Shown here in pieces: positions 34,936 to 45,915 of a DNA stretch of 64,000 nt. The stretch comes from Rothia mucilaginosa (GTDB lineage: Bacteria; Actinomycetota; Actinomycetes; Actinomycetales; Micrococcaceae), in contig NZ_CABFLY010000003.1 in the NCBI RefSeq assembly GCF_901875305.1, positions 124,001 through 188,000 of the forward strand. Direction: 5' to 3'. Position 1 is the first letter of the stretch, and every line of letters begins with the position of its first letter. The position numbers were made by a program, and so were the translations under genes. The notes beneath the pieces are model-generated. The model saw nothing but the letters and a program-made list of their open reading frames with translations. It had not been told where the DNA came from and did not search any database.

Positions 34936-35250
34936 CTAGAGGATCTCCAGGAGGTTCTTGGAGAGCAGGTCGGGGATGAACGCTCGAATCTGCGGCGCAA
35001 TCACCTCAACTGGTTGCTCGTAGAGTTCGCAGATGGTCTCAATCGCTTCCTCTTCGCTCGTGGGCTCTTCAAAAATATCCCAGATGATGGAGGCCGAATC
35101 TTGTAGGATAGAGTGCTCCCCGGTGTCTAAGTTTGCAATATAGGTGGCGGTGGGGGAGTATTTGGCGAACTCCTCAGAGTGTACGTAGGCGATGTTCTTG
35201 GGAATCCCATATACAGGTGCTGTCTGAGGAGAATCTGCGGAAACCGTCAT
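34936..35250 (-). CDS. PqqD family protein
   Basis: 104-residue protein resembling PqqD, the winged-helix fold that acts as a peptide-recognition element in ribosomal peptide modification. Seen: a central ILQDSASIIWDIFEEP followed by AIETICELYEQP and IRAFIPDLLSKNLLE, matching the family's x-N/D-x-x-G/A-x-x-I/L-W-x-x-x core and the C-terminal DV-x-x-F-L-x-x-L pattern. Its start overlaps the stop of the upstream nucleotidyltransferase (ATGA). No precursor peptide, radical SAM enzyme or protease is nearby, so a peptide-modification role is not supported; pairs of this kind occur in polysaccharide loci. Confidence 0.8.
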   Translation of the reverse strand: MTVSADSPQTAPVYGIPKNIAYVHSEEFAKYSPTATYIANLDTGEHSILQDSASIIWDIFEEPTSEEEAIETICELYEQPVEVIAPQIRAFIPDLLSKNLLEIL

Positions 35251-36104
35251 TTTTTCACCTCGATTCCGAAGCGTTCGAAGAACTTGGTACGCACCTCGGC
35301 ACGCGTGGGAGTGCGCCCGAGTTGCATTGCTAAATGGTCCTTATTGACGAAGAAGATGTTCTTCAGGGTGCGTAGCTTATCGCGCAGTGTGGTCGCCGAC
35401 CGGAGCCTACCAATCCACTGAATGTAGTGGGGGACGTCCTGCGAAACGGAAAGCCACAGCAGGTAGTCACGGTCACCTCGGTATTGTTCAAGCCCACCCA
35501 TGGCAGCGCTGTAGGCCAGGTTTGAGTCGAGCTCGTTGGCTCGTTCCTTAAGGCGTTGCCAATCGGCGTAGGACATGCGGTTCACTAGATAGTTGATGTC
35601 CGCGCTGTACCGAGAAGCAGCGCGGGCACGGTGTAGCACCACGATAAGACGTGCATCCAGGTCTGAGGGGACCGTACAAGGCCGGTGAGCGATGAATCGG
35701 GTATGGCGGGCAGCCCAGACACGGTCAAAGGTCTTTTCGTAGTCGCCGTGGCGGCCGAGACCGGGGAAGAACCGATGGATGTCGGTCAAACCCCAAGAAG
35801 CGTGGTAGAGCGTCATGGCGTGCTCGAACACGGAGCCCGTCTCGAAATGAGCTTGGATACGCCATCCGTCTGCCAGGAGGATCTTCACGAAGCGGTCTAC
35901 CTGTGAGGGGCGGACCAGCAGGTCAGCGTCGGAGCTGTACCTACCCTTGCGATAAATCTCCTGCGAGAATGCATAGCCCTTGATGTGCAGAACATCGATG
36001 GAATGCGCATCGGCTATATGTTGGAAGTAGGCATGCGCAAGCCGAATCCGTGCCGCGAGCGGGGTGGTGAGCGGCTCCGGGGTATTGGCGGAGTGAGTGG
36101 TCAC
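35247..36104 (-). CDS. Uncharacterised nucleotidyltransferase family protein (NTP_transf_5-like)
   Basis: About 285 residues. Seen: LHIKGYAFSQEIYRKGRYSSDADLLVRPS near residue 45-70, the nucleotidyltransferase-type G-x-A...SD-x-D-x-LV motif of the PF14907-like family, and a downstream TDIHRFF with a third acidic/His position. No membrane span. GTG at 36122 opens the longest frame, but GTG 36104 has GAAAGG upstream and is preferred. Coupled by ATGA to the PqqD-like gene, so the two act together. The substrate is unknown; the family has members in peptide and exopolysaccharide clusters. Confidence 0.75.
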   Translation of the reverse strand: MTTHSANTPEPLTTPLAARIRLAHAYFQHIADAHSIDVLHIKGYAFSQEIYRKGRYSSDADLLVRPSQVDRFVKILLADGWRIQAHFETGSVFEHAMTLYHASWGLTDIHRFFPGLGRHGDYEKTFDRVWAARHTRFIAHRPCTVPSDLDARLIVVLHRARAASRYSADINYLVNRMSYADWQRLKERANELDSNLAYSAAMGGLEQYRGDRDYLLWLSVSQDVPHYIQWIGRLRSATTLRDKLRTLKNIFFVNKDHLAMQLGRTPTRAEVRTKFFERFGIEVKK

Positions 36105-36141
36105 AATAACCTTTCGGTGCACCGGTCTATACCAAATAAGT

Positions 36142-36182
36142 ATACGGCGGGAGGGACAGAAACACTGCCCTTCCCGCCGTAT
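36142..36182 (-). terminator. Terminator-like hairpin after the Wzz-kinase gene
   Basis: Near-perfect arms ATACGGCGGGAGGG (36142-36155) and its complement (36168-36182). It separates the kinase gene from the nucleotidyltransferase-PqqD pair, which then needs its own promoter. Confidence 0.65.
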
Positions 36183-36212
36183 GTTGCTCCCCGTGGGGAG
36201 AGGTTTGAGAGG

Positions 36213-37700
36213 TTATGCCTTGGGGGTCGAGGACTTCGACTTCGAGGACTTCTTGTCTCCGTCCTTACCGTAGCCGTAGTAGGTTGCGTAGCCCACGTAG
36301 GTGCTTGCGTAACCGAAGCCGTAGTAGGAGTTACCCAGGCCCTTACGGGGTGCACGGTTCAGAACAAGGCCGAAGAGGTTTGCGTTGACCTTCTTCAGGA
36401 CGTTCGAAGCTTCGGTCATCTGCTCACGGTGGCTACGGCCAATCGAAGCGACCAGAATCACGCCGTCCACCGAGTTGGAGAGCAGCGATGCGTCGGTCAC
36501 GGGCAGTAGCGGCGGAACGTCGACGACCACAATGAACTCTTCGGAGAGTTCCTTGACGAGCTGGCGCATCTTGTCCGAACCTAGAAGCTCGGAGGGGTTC
36601 GGGGGAATGCGGCCCGCGGGGAGCACGAAGAGGTTCGAATCGCCTAGCTGGTGCACAGCGTTTGCAATCTCCACCTGACCGGCCAGGACCTGGGTCAGAC
36701 CGACCTTAGCGTCGAGCTTCAGCTTCTTAGCCACGGTCGGGCGTCGGAGGTCGGCGTCAATGAGGATGACGGGCGAACCGGCGTCAGCCAAGGAACGAGC
36801 CAGCGAGAGCGACACGGTCGACTTACCTTCACCAGGCACAGCGGAGGTGACGATGAAGGAGCGCGGGGGAGTATCGACATTCACGAAACGCAGGTTGGTA
36901 CGTAGCTGGCGAATCGATTCCTGAGCGATGTGGTCGTCAGTATCACCGTTCACGATGTTCTCTTCGCTCAGGTCCTCACTGACGGGCAACACACCCAGGA
37001 TGCTGGTGCCGGTTGCCTTGGTGGCGTCATCGCGGGTTCGGATACGCTGATCCAGTGCGCGGCGCAGGAAGATAGCTGCGTATACCAGTACCAGACCCAC
37101 GCCAGCACCCATGAGAGTGTTCTGCTGGTAGTTCGGGGATACTAGCGGCGGGTTAACGCTCGCGTTATTCAGCGGAATCACACGGACGGTATTGCCATTC
37201 GCAGAGGTAGCCGCGGCAGCGTTATTATCGCCGTTGACCAGAGCCTGGGCATTACCGGGGTTCTGCTCAATCTCATGGATGTAGTCTGCGGTAGCCTGCA
37301 GAGCGCTGTTTGCCAGAAGCTGTGCGTTTTTCGGGCTGGAAGCCTTAGCACTCACGGTGATGAGCGCTGCGTTCTCGCCTGCGCTAGCGGACAGGCTCGC
37401 GCGAATCTGGCCGGTGCTCAGGTTGGATAGGTCAGCGTTCTTCTGCTTAATCCTCTGAGCCACAGCCTCCGAAGAGACGATGGCTGCGTAGGAACGCGCA
37501 CGTTCCTTAGCAGCAGAGGAGCCGGAGAGCACATCCACCGTACCGGACTCGCCCACGGTCACGTAGCCCGAGGACGATGCGGCGTACACCTTCGGCTGCA
37601 GGGACGCATAGCCGAAGCCCGCCACGGCACCAACGATGATGCCAATAATCAGTAACCAGAGGTTAGCCCTCGTGGTGCGGAAGAATTCCAAAATGGTCAT
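36213..37700 (-). CDS. Polysaccharide co-polymerase / tyrosine autokinase (Wzz-BY-kinase fusion)
   Basis: Controls polymer chain length and signals by tyrosine autophosphorylation. Seen: N-terminal Wzz domain with a span at about 13-35 and a second span at about 197-215; cytoplasmic BY-kinase with Walker A SAVPGEGKST (about 286-295), Walker A' ILIDADLRRP (about 312-321) and Walker B FIVVVDVPPL (about 389-398). The C-terminal tail has eight tyrosines (459, 460, 464, 468, 471, 474, 475, 477) within 19 residues: the autophosphorylation cluster. The LMW phosphatase at 13919-15085 is the natural partner. Fused as in proteobacterial Wzc rather than split as in Firmicutes. Confidence 0.93.
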   Translation of the reverse strand: MTILEFFRTTRANLWLLIIGIIVGAVAGFGYASLQPKVYAASSSGYVTVGESGTVDVLSGSSAAKERARSYAAIVSSEAVAQRIKQKNADLSNLSTGQIRASLSASAGENAALITVSAKASSPKNAQLLANSALQATADYIHEIEQNPGNAQALVNGDNNAAAATSANGNTVRVIPLNNASVNPPLVSPNYQQNTLMGAGVGLVLVYAAIFLRRALDQRIRTRDDATKATGTSILGVLPVSEDLSEENIVNGDTDDHIAQESIRQLRTNLRFVNVDTPPRSFIVTSAVPGEGKSTVSLSLARSLADAGSPVILIDADLRRPTVAKKLKLDAKVGLTQVLAGQVEIANAVHQLGDSNLFVLPAGRIPPNPSELLGSDKMRQLVKELSEEFIVVVDVPPLLPVTDASLLSNSVDGVILVASIGRSHREQMTEASNVLKKVNANLFGLVLNRAPRKGLGNSYYGFGYASTYVGYATYYGYGKDGDKKSSKSKSSTPKA

Positions 37701-37808
37701 AGTAGTGAGAATACTCCAGAAAGTTTGAGTTAGTGTGTACCCGTGACGTGGAGTATTGCCGCGGGCGGTGAAGGGATACGGTATATCCCCTGGGTTGCGG
37801 TGTGAGGC

Positions 37809-38687
37809 TTAGCGGAGCAGGCCGAGCAGGTAGCTTCCGTAACCACTCTTGACGAGCGGGGTAGCAATCTCGCGGAGCTGCTCGTCGGAAAGCCAACCGT
37901 GACGCCACGCAATTTCCTCTGGGCAACCAACGGACAGACCCTGGCGGCTCTGGACAGTGCGGATGAAGTTCGTGGCATCAGCGAGTGAGTCAAAGGTTCC
38001 GGTATCGAGCCATGCGGTGCCGCGCGGCAAAACCTCAACCTTCAGTTTACCCTGTTCCAGATAGACGCGGTTGAGGTCCGTGATTTCCAGCTCACCGCGG
38101 GGTGAAGGCTTAATCTGGTGGGCGTACTCCACAACCTTAGAGTCGTAGAAGTACAGACCCGGAATTGCGTAGTCGCTCTTGGGATTCTCGGGCTTCTCCT
38201 CGATAGAGAGAGCGTTGAAGTCCTCATCGAATTCCACCACACCGTAAGCACGGGGGTCGGCCACGCGGTAGGCAAAGACGGTCGCACCGTCCTTCTGCTC
38301 GTAAGTGGCCAGCTGAGTTCCCAGACCGGGGCCATAGAAAATATTGTCGCCGAGCACGAGCGCTACGGGATCATTTCCAATAAAATCGGCTCCCAGAATA
38401 AATGCCTGAGCCAGGCCGTCCGGGGAAGGCTGAACCTTATATTCGAGATTAATACCAAAACGAGAACCGTCACCGAGCAAACGCTTAAACTGCTCCTGAT
38501 CGGCCGGAGTGGTAATAATCAAAATATCGCGAATACCCGCAAGCATCAGAGTGGACAGCGGGTAGTAAATCATCGGCTTGTCATAGACCGGAGTGAGCTG
38601 CTTGCTAATACCCTGAGTGATAGGGTGCAAACGGCTACCGGTACCGCCGGCAAGAATAATTCCTTTCATAACTACATATTGTGTCAT
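37809..38687 (-). CDS. rmlA: Glucose-1-phosphate thymidylyltransferase RmlA
   Basis: First step of dTDP-L-rhamnose synthesis: glucose 1-phosphate plus dTTP. Seen: [41 protein letters not shown] and [10 protein letters not shown]. About 290 residues, normal. Two starts are possible: ATG 38687 (used here, weak AAAGAG upstream) and ATG 38669, which gives the classic MKGIILAGG but lacks a ribosome-binding site. Divergent from rmlB across 56 bases. Confidence 0.95.
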   Translation of the reverse strand: MTQYVVMKGIILAGGTGSRLHPITQGISKQLTPVYDKPMIYYPLSTLMLAGIRDILIITTPADQEQFKRLLGDGSRFGINLEYKVQPSPDGLAQAFILGADFIGNDPVALVLGDNIFYGPGLGTQLATYEQKDGATVFAYRVADPRAYGVVEFDEDFNALSIEEKPENPKSDYAIPGLYFYDSKVVEYAHQIKPSPRGELEITDLNRVYLEQGKLKVEVLPRGTAWLDTGTFDSLADATNFIRTVQSRQGLSVGCPEEIAWRHGWLSDEQLREIATPLVKSGYGSYLLGLLR

Positions 38688-39741
<1,054 letters not shown>

Positions 39742-39742
<1 letters not shown>

Positions 39743-41166
39743 TGACCAAGGAGCTGAAGGTTACTGAGACCGAGATTCCCGGCCTGCTCATCATCGATCT
39801 GCCGGTTCACGGTGATAACCGCGGCTGGTTCAAGGAGAACTGGCAGCGCGAAAAGATGGTCGCCGCCGGTCTGCCCGACTTCAACCCGGTGCAGAACAAC
39901 ATCTCGTTCAACGCTTCGGTAGGTACCACCCGCGGTATCCACGCCGAACCGTGGGATAAGTACGTTTCTGTTGCGACCGGGCGTATCTTCGGCGCGTGGG
40001 TTGACCTGCGTGCCGGCGAGTCCTTCGGTAAGGTCGTCACCGTGGAACTGGGCCCGGACACTGCAATCTTCGTGCCCCGCGGCGTGGGTAACTCCTTCCA
40101 GACCCTGGAAGAGAATACCGCCTACACCTACCTGGTAAACGACCATTGGTCGGCGGATGCAGTATCCGGCTACAGCTTCCTGAACCTTGCCGATGAGACC
40201 GTCGCAATCGACTGGCCTATCGACCTGGCGAAGGCAGAGCTCTCCGAGAAGGACCGCAACCACCCGCGTCTGAACGAGATTAAGCCCCTGGAAGCCGACC
40301 CGATCCTGATTATTGGCGCTGGCGGTCAGCTCGGCACCGAGCTGGTTCGCCAGCTCACCGAGCAGAACGTACCCTTCCTGGCTGTGGATCGCGACCGCCT
40401 CGACCTGGGTAAGCCTGAGCAGTGGCGCGACGCATTCCGCTGGCGCTCCTTCCGTGCGGTCATCAACGCTGCAGCGTACACTGCCGTGGATCAGGCAGAG
40501 ACCCCCGAGGGCCGTCGTGACGCCTGGGCTGCCAATGCTCTGGGCGTGAGTGCGCTCGCCTCCATCTGCGAGGAAGCTAACCTGCCGCTGGTACATGTCT
40601 CCACCGACTACGTGTTCGACGGCTCCCTGCCCCTGGGTGAGGAGTACCCGGAGGATTACCCCTTGGCACCGCTGAGCGTCTACGGTGCGTCCAAGGCAGC
40701 CGGTGAGGTGGCCGCCGCCGCGTGGCGTAAGCACTACACCCTGCGCACCAGCTGGGTTGTTGGTGCCGGCAAGAACTTCGTGGGTACCATGGCGTCCCTA
40801 GCTGAGCGTGGTATCGACCCGTCCGTGGTCGCCGACCAGTGGGGTCGCCCGACCTTTACCCAGGACCTAGCCGCAGCGGCCCTGCACCTGCTCTTCTCCG
40901 GCGCAGAATACGGCACCTACAACGTGTCGAACACTGGTGAGGTCATCAACTGGGCCCAGTTCGCCCGCGCGGTGTACGAGGGTACCGGCCACGACCCGGC
41001 GCGCGTCAGCGACACCACTACCGAGGCATACTTCGCCAACGCTGAGCTCTTCGCTCACCGTCCGACGAACTCGGCAATGGACCTGTCCAAGCTGATTGCT
41101 ACGGGATTCACCCCGCGCGATCACCGCGAGGCGCTGGCCGCCTACCTAGCAGAAATGGGCTCCTAA
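39742..41166 (+). CDS. rmlCD: Fused dTDP-4-dehydrorhamnose 3,5-epimerase / reductase (RmlC-RmlD)
   Basis: Last two steps of dTDP-rhamnose synthesis in one 474-residue chain. N-terminal cupin RmlC (about 1-180): GDNRGWFKENWQRE, TTRGIHAEPWDKYVSV with the catalytic His, and VPRGVGNSFQTLE. C-terminal SDR reductase RmlD (about 190-474): IIGAGGQLGTELVRQL, VHVSTDYVFDG, and Y-x3-K in VYGASKAAGE. The two enzymes are usually separate proteins, although such fusions are known in actinobacteria. Coupled to rmlB; ends the polysaccharide locus before rplY. Confidence 0.95.
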
Positions 41167-41230
41167 TCCTTAGAGATATGGCCCTATATCTGCTGATAAC
41201 AGCATAAAAGGCGTGAAAATCGCCATATCA

Positions 41231-41266
41231 CAGGTTCCCGGCTCTTGAAGAAGAGCCGGGAACCTG
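41231..41266. terminator. Perfect inverted repeat after rmlCD
   Basis: 16-base perfect arms (41231-41246 and 41251-41266), loop GAAG, without a following T-run. Either a terminator for rmlCD or, since it overlaps the putative rplY -35, an operator. Confidence 0.7.
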
Positions 41267-41272
41267 TACAAT
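41245..41272 (+). promoter_or_regulatory. Putative rplY promoter
   Basis: TTGAAG (41245-41250) and TACAAT (41267-41272) with a 16-base spacer. It implies a leader of about 120 bases before rplY, with a hairpin CACCGC-AAAC-GCGGTG (41296-41311), leaving room for post-transcriptional control. Confidence 0.5.
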
Positions 41273-41400
41273 AATGTCTTGGCCAAGGCGAGGGCCACCG
41301 CAAACGCGGTGAGCCGTTATCGACGAGGTGGCGTACGGATTCTTCATCCGCGCCGTTTCTCTTGGCGCGTTATGTACAAACTACAGAAATGGAGAACCCC

Positions 41401-41685
41401 ATGGCTGAAATCAAGATTGTTGCAGAGCCCCGCGTTGACTTCGGTAAGGGCTACGCACGCCGCGCACGCGTTGCAGGCAAGATCCCCGCTGTTATCTACG
41501 GCAACGGCGCAGAGCCCAAGCACGTAACCCTGCCCGGTCACGAGACCACCATGGCAGTTCGTCAGGCAGACGCAGTGCTGGCTATCGAGGTTGAAGGTGA
41601 GACCATCAAGGCTCGCGTTCAGGACATCCAGCGCCACCCCATCCGCCCCGAACTGCAGCACATTGACCTGGTGTTCGTTGCGTAA
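41401..41685 (+). CDS. rplY: 50S ribosomal protein L25, short form
   Basis: Binds 5S rRNA in the large subunit. Seen: KGYARRARVAGKIPAVIYG and VQDIQRHPIRPELQHIDLVFV, the L25 core. The longest frame starts at 41362, but ATG 41401 (MAEIKIVAEPR) is the natural start after GGAGAACCCC. Only 94 residues: it ends like the short E. coli form, while most actinobacterial L25/Ctc proteins have an extra C-terminal domain of about 100 residues. No such domain is readable downstream in another frame. Followed by a hairpin and pth. Confidence 0.92.
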   Translation: MAEIKIVAEPRVDFGKGYARRARVAGKIPAVIYGNGAEPKHVTLPGHETTMAVRQADAVLAIEVEGETIKARVQDIQRHPIRPELQHIDLVFVA

Positions 41686-41728
41686 GTAGCGGATTTCAAC
41701 GCTTATAAACCGGCATAAGCCGGGCTGG

Positions 41729-41766
41729 GAACGGCCCGCATCCTCAACAAGAGGTGCGGGCCGTTC
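41729..41766 (+). terminator. Hairpin after rplY
   Basis: GC-rich stem (41729-41745 with 41751-41766, one bulge) with loop AACAA; no strong T-run. Probable terminator or attenuator between rplY and pth. Confidence 0.65.
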
Positions 41767-41877
41767 GCGCATCCCCCGAAGCTTCTAGAATTTTTTGAGG
41801 GCCCGAGAACACCCCCCCCTCGGAACGCCCCTCGAGAATTCGCCCAAGAACGTATCACAAGAGAAGGGTAGGCACAG

Positions 41878-42465
41878 ATGTCAGATACGTGGCTCATCGT
41901 GGGTCTAGGAAACCCCGGCCCCAACTACGCTAAAACCCGCCACAATATTGGTCAGATGGTTCTGGACGAGCTCGCCAAGGAAGTTGGCGGCAGCTTCAAG
42001 AAACACTCCAAAGCCTCCGCGGTTGTGGTGGAGGGGCGCCTGGGCTTCGGCGGCCCCAAGGTCATCCTTATGAAGTCCCTCGGCTACATGAACACTTCGG
42101 GCGGCCCCGTCAGTGCCATCGCCAAGTTCTACGGCATTGACCCCGGCCACGTCATCGTCGTCCACGATGAGCTCGACATTCCCTTCGATACCATCAAGCT
42201 CAAGATTGGTGGGGGAGAGGGCGGCCATAACGGCCTGCGCGATATCACCAAGGCGCTGGGCACCAAGGACTACTACCGCGTGCGTACCGGCATCGGCCGT
42301 CCGCCCGGACGCATGGACACCGCAGACTTCGTACTCAAGCCCTTCAGCAGCACCGAGGTGAAGGCCCTGCCGTTCCTCATCTCGAACGCCACGGATGCAA
42401 CCGTCATGCTCATCAAGGAGGGCCTGCAGGCTACCCAGCAGCGCTACCACGGCGCCGCATCCTAG
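41878..42465 (+). CDS. pth: Peptidyl-tRNA hydrolase
   Basis: Releases tRNA from prematurely dropped peptidyl-tRNA. Seen: VGLGNPGPNYAKTRHNIGQMV with the catalytic His, LMKSLGYMNTSGGPV, and HDELDIPF with the catalytic Asp, followed by GGGEGGHNGLRDI. 195 residues, normal. The rplY-pth pair is the conserved actinobacterial arrangement. Confidence 0.97.
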   Translation: MSDTWLIVGLGNPGPNYAKTRHNIGQMVLDELAKEVGGSFKKHSKASAVVVEGRLGFGGPKVILMKSLGYMNTSGGPVSAIAKFYGIDPGHVIVVHDELDIPFDTIKLKIGGGEGGHNGLRDITKALGTKDYYRVRTGIGRPPGRMDTADFVLKPFSSTEVKALPFLISNATDATVMLIKEGLQATQQRYHGAAS

Positions 42466-42501
42466 TTGGTTGCCTCACCCGCTGTGCGCCCTGCGAACTA
42501 G

Positions 42502-43920
<1,419 letters not shown>

Positions 43921-44018
43921 TCTCTACGGCGCGCACGGCGGACCCCGAACATACCCGGGCCGCCGTGCGTGGCCGCGTTATTCTCACTAGACGATTCAAC
44001 ACACGGAAGAAGACCAAA

Positions 44019-44489
44019 ATGTCTCTCGAAGCTCTCTATCAGGACATCATCCTGGAGCACTCCAAGCAGCGTACCGGTGAGCACCTCGTGGAGGTCCCTG
44101 CGGGCCACGCGAGCGCAGACAATCATCAGTACAACCCCACCTGCGGTGACGAAATCAACCTGCGTGTGGTGCTTTCTAATGAGCTGAAGGACGGGGAGAA
44201 GACCATCGAATCGGTCTCCTGGGAGGGTGACGGCTGCTCCATTTCGATGGCGGCTGCCTCCGTACTCTCGGAGATGGCTCCGGGCATGACCCTCTCCGAG
44301 CTGCAACGCCACGTGGACGCGTTCCGCGAGATGCTGCGTTCCCGCGGCCAGGTTACCCTGGACGAGGAGGAATACGGTGACATGGCCGCCTTCGCTGGTG
44401 TTTCGAAGTTCGTGGCTCGCGTGAAGTGCGCGATGCTCTCCTGGGTTGCCGTGGAGGAGGCCGCTAAGGAAGCCGCTCTGAAGGACTAG
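44019..44489 (+). CDS. sufU: Fe-S cluster assembly sulfur-transfer protein SufU
   Basis: Zinc protein that receives sulfur from SufS. Seen: the three Cys sites YNPTCGDEINL, GDGCSISMAAAS and RVKCAMLSW, and the SufU-type insertion before the last Cys. The longest frame begins at 43965, but ATG 44019 (MSLEALYQDIILEHS) is the family start; 156 residues. About 100 bases after sufS, so probably one operon ended by the terminator at 44547. Confidence 0.95.
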   Translation: MSLEALYQDIILEHSKQRTGEHLVEVPAGHASADNHQYNPTCGDEINLRVVLSNELKDGEKTIESVSWEGDGCSISMAAASVLSEMAPGMTLSELQRHVDAFREMLRSRGQVTLDEEEYGDMAAFAGVSKFVARVKCAMLSWVAVEEAAKEAALKD

Positions 44490-44546
44490 TACAGTCCGCG
44501 CGACTTCCACCAGCTCGTCGCTGGAGGGCCTAAAGATTGTTACGAC

Positions 44547-44593
44547 GGAATGAGGCGGACGCTACAACGCGTCCGCCTCATTCCGTGTTTTAT
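44547..44593 (+). terminator. Rho-independent terminator after sufU
   Basis: 16-base arms (44547-44562 and 44569-44584) followed by GTGTTTTAT. Confidence 0.9.
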
Positions 44594-44776
44594 CCGGGCC
44601 CCATGGGAAAAGATGACTGGTAAAATAATAGGTGCGGTTCGCCTAACCAGCGCCCCGCGAGGAACCTTTTCCGGACCAGCCCCGCCCCGCAGAATGGGGC
44701 GGATGCGTTCCTCACCCTCCGACCCCCTCAGGGCGCCGGAGCGACCATCGCCGCTACCAACCACAAGGAACCCCTC

Positions 44777-45274
44777 ATGATTATTGGCTACGCCGCAGGT
44801 GCCTACGACCTCTTCCACTACGGTCACCTTGAGATTCTCCGTAAGGCTAAGGAGAACTGCGACTACCTGATCGCTGGTGTTGTGCACGACGACGTCCTCG
44901 AAATCACTAAGGGCCGCCGCCCCGTCATCCCCATTGAGGAGCGTGCCGCCATCGTCAGCCACATCGACTACGTGGACGAGGTGCACATCGAAACCACTCC
45001 CGACAAGCTTGAAACCTGGAAGCAGAAGCCCTTCGACGTCTTTTTCAAGGGTGACGACTGGAAGGGCACTGAGAAAGGCCGCGCCCTCGAGGAGCGCTTC
45101 GCAGAGGTAGGCGTGAAAGTGCACTACTTCCCCTACACCGAGCACACCTCCAGCACTAAGTTGCGCAAAGTTGTTGACCTACTTGAGGCTGAGCACGACC
45201 TGCGCGCGGAGATGCACCGATTTGCCGAGCTGCTGGGGGACCGCGAGTACTCCGAGGCGATTGTCGCCTCCTAA
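44777..45274 (+). CDS. Glycerol-3-phosphate cytidylyltransferase-like protein (TagD family)
   Basis: Nucleotidyltransferase likely making CDP-glycerol or a related CDP-alcohol. Seen: GAYDLFHYGHLEILRKA with the HxGH catalytic motif, KGRRPVIPIEERAAIV, FFKGDDWKG and the TEHTSSTKLRK motif (ISTT-like). 165 residues; slightly longer than TagD because of a C-terminal helical tail. It stands alone between two terminators. A CDP-alcohol phosphotransferase 8 kb away (53231-54019) could use its product (inference). Confidence 0.85.
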   Translation: MIIGYAAGAYDLFHYGHLEILRKAKENCDYLIAGVVHDDVLEITKGRRPVIPIEERAAIVSHIDYVDEVHIETTPDKLETWKQKPFDVFFKGDDWKGTEKGRALEERFAEVGVKVHYFPYTEHTSSTKLRKVVDLLEAEHDLRAEMHRFAELLGDREYSEAIVAS

Positions 45275-45305
45275 ACTGTGCCGCTCTCGTAACCGCTGAG
45301 ACGAA

Positions 45306-45346
45306 TGAATCCCCGCTACCTCATTGGGTAGCGGGGATTCATTTAA
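45306..45346. terminator. Bidirectional terminator
   Basis: 15-base arms (45306-45320 and 45327-45341) followed by TTTAA, between the convergent TagD-like and DUF2505 genes. Confidence 0.88.
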
Positions 45347-45391
45347 CCCTCGTGAGGCCCGGTTGTACGCCGGCCTAAGGGGCAGGAACGA

Positions 45392-45889
45392 TTAGCGCTG
45401 AGCGATCCACTTCTCGGCGGAGGTGCCCAGAACCTTCAGCACGCGGCCAACCTGCGGCTCAGCTGCGGCGGCAATCTTCTTACCCACCAGCGGAATCGAG
45501 CAGGAAACCTCGCCGTTGACATCCAGACGGGTCTTGTCGCCTTCGGGGATTAGGTGCTGGGTGGCGCTGGCCGAGACAGGGATACCGTTGACCTTCACCT
45601 CGGTTGTGACGGTGCGCGCACCGTCAGCTGCGGGGGCGCTCACGTTGTCCACCTGGGTCATGGAGACACCGTTGCCCACGAACTTGCGGGCGATATCCGG
45701 AACACGATTAGCCGGGATGGTACGCTCGGTGGTTGCGGTGAACTCGGCGGAGGTGTCACCGGAAACCGAGAAGCTACCGAACTCGACGCCCACCTCGGAG
45801 CAGACGAAGCGAGCGAAATCCTCGCTAGAGAGAGCCTCAACGACCTGCTCGACGCTTGCATTGATGACGGTCGATTCCTGAACTGCCAT
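45392..45889 (-). CDS. DUF2505 family protein
   Basis: 165 residues, no signal peptide. Seen: STVINASVEQVVEALSSEDFARF at the N-terminus, TTERTIPANRVPDIARKFVG in the middle, and IPLVGKKIAAAAEPQVGRVL at the end, a pattern of the actinobacterial DUF2505 group, which has a START-like lipid- or ligand-binding fold. Function unknown. The longest frame starts at 45931; ATG 45889 with AGGAAAA upstream is preferred. A hairpin lies just upstream. Confidence 0.8.
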   Translation of the reverse strand: MAVQESTVINASVEQVVEALSSEDFARFVCSEVGVEFGSFSVSGDTSAEFTATTERTIPANRVPDIARKFVGNGVSMTQVDNVSAPAADGARTVTTEVKVNGIPVSASATQHLIPEGDKTRLDVNGEVSCSIPLVGKKIAAAAEPQVGRVLKVLGTSAEKWIAQR

Positions 45890-45915
45890 GAGATTTTCCT
45901 TTCGTAGTGCGCGAT

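Noticed and set aside
34936..36104. Ribosomal-peptide (lasso or PQQ-like) gene cluster
   Set aside because: Only the PqqD-like and nucleotidyltransferase genes are present; no precursor, cyclase, radical SAM enzyme or protease was found, so it is not called as such a cluster.
36270..36330. Short tandem repeat from the tyrosine-rich tail of the kinase
   Set aside because: The repetition follows from Tyr/Gly codons in the autophosphorylation tail and is explained by the protein.
41686..41877. Frameshifted C-terminal domain of L25
   Set aside because: The sequence after the stop is a hairpin and a non-coding gap; no frame continues the L25 tail domain.
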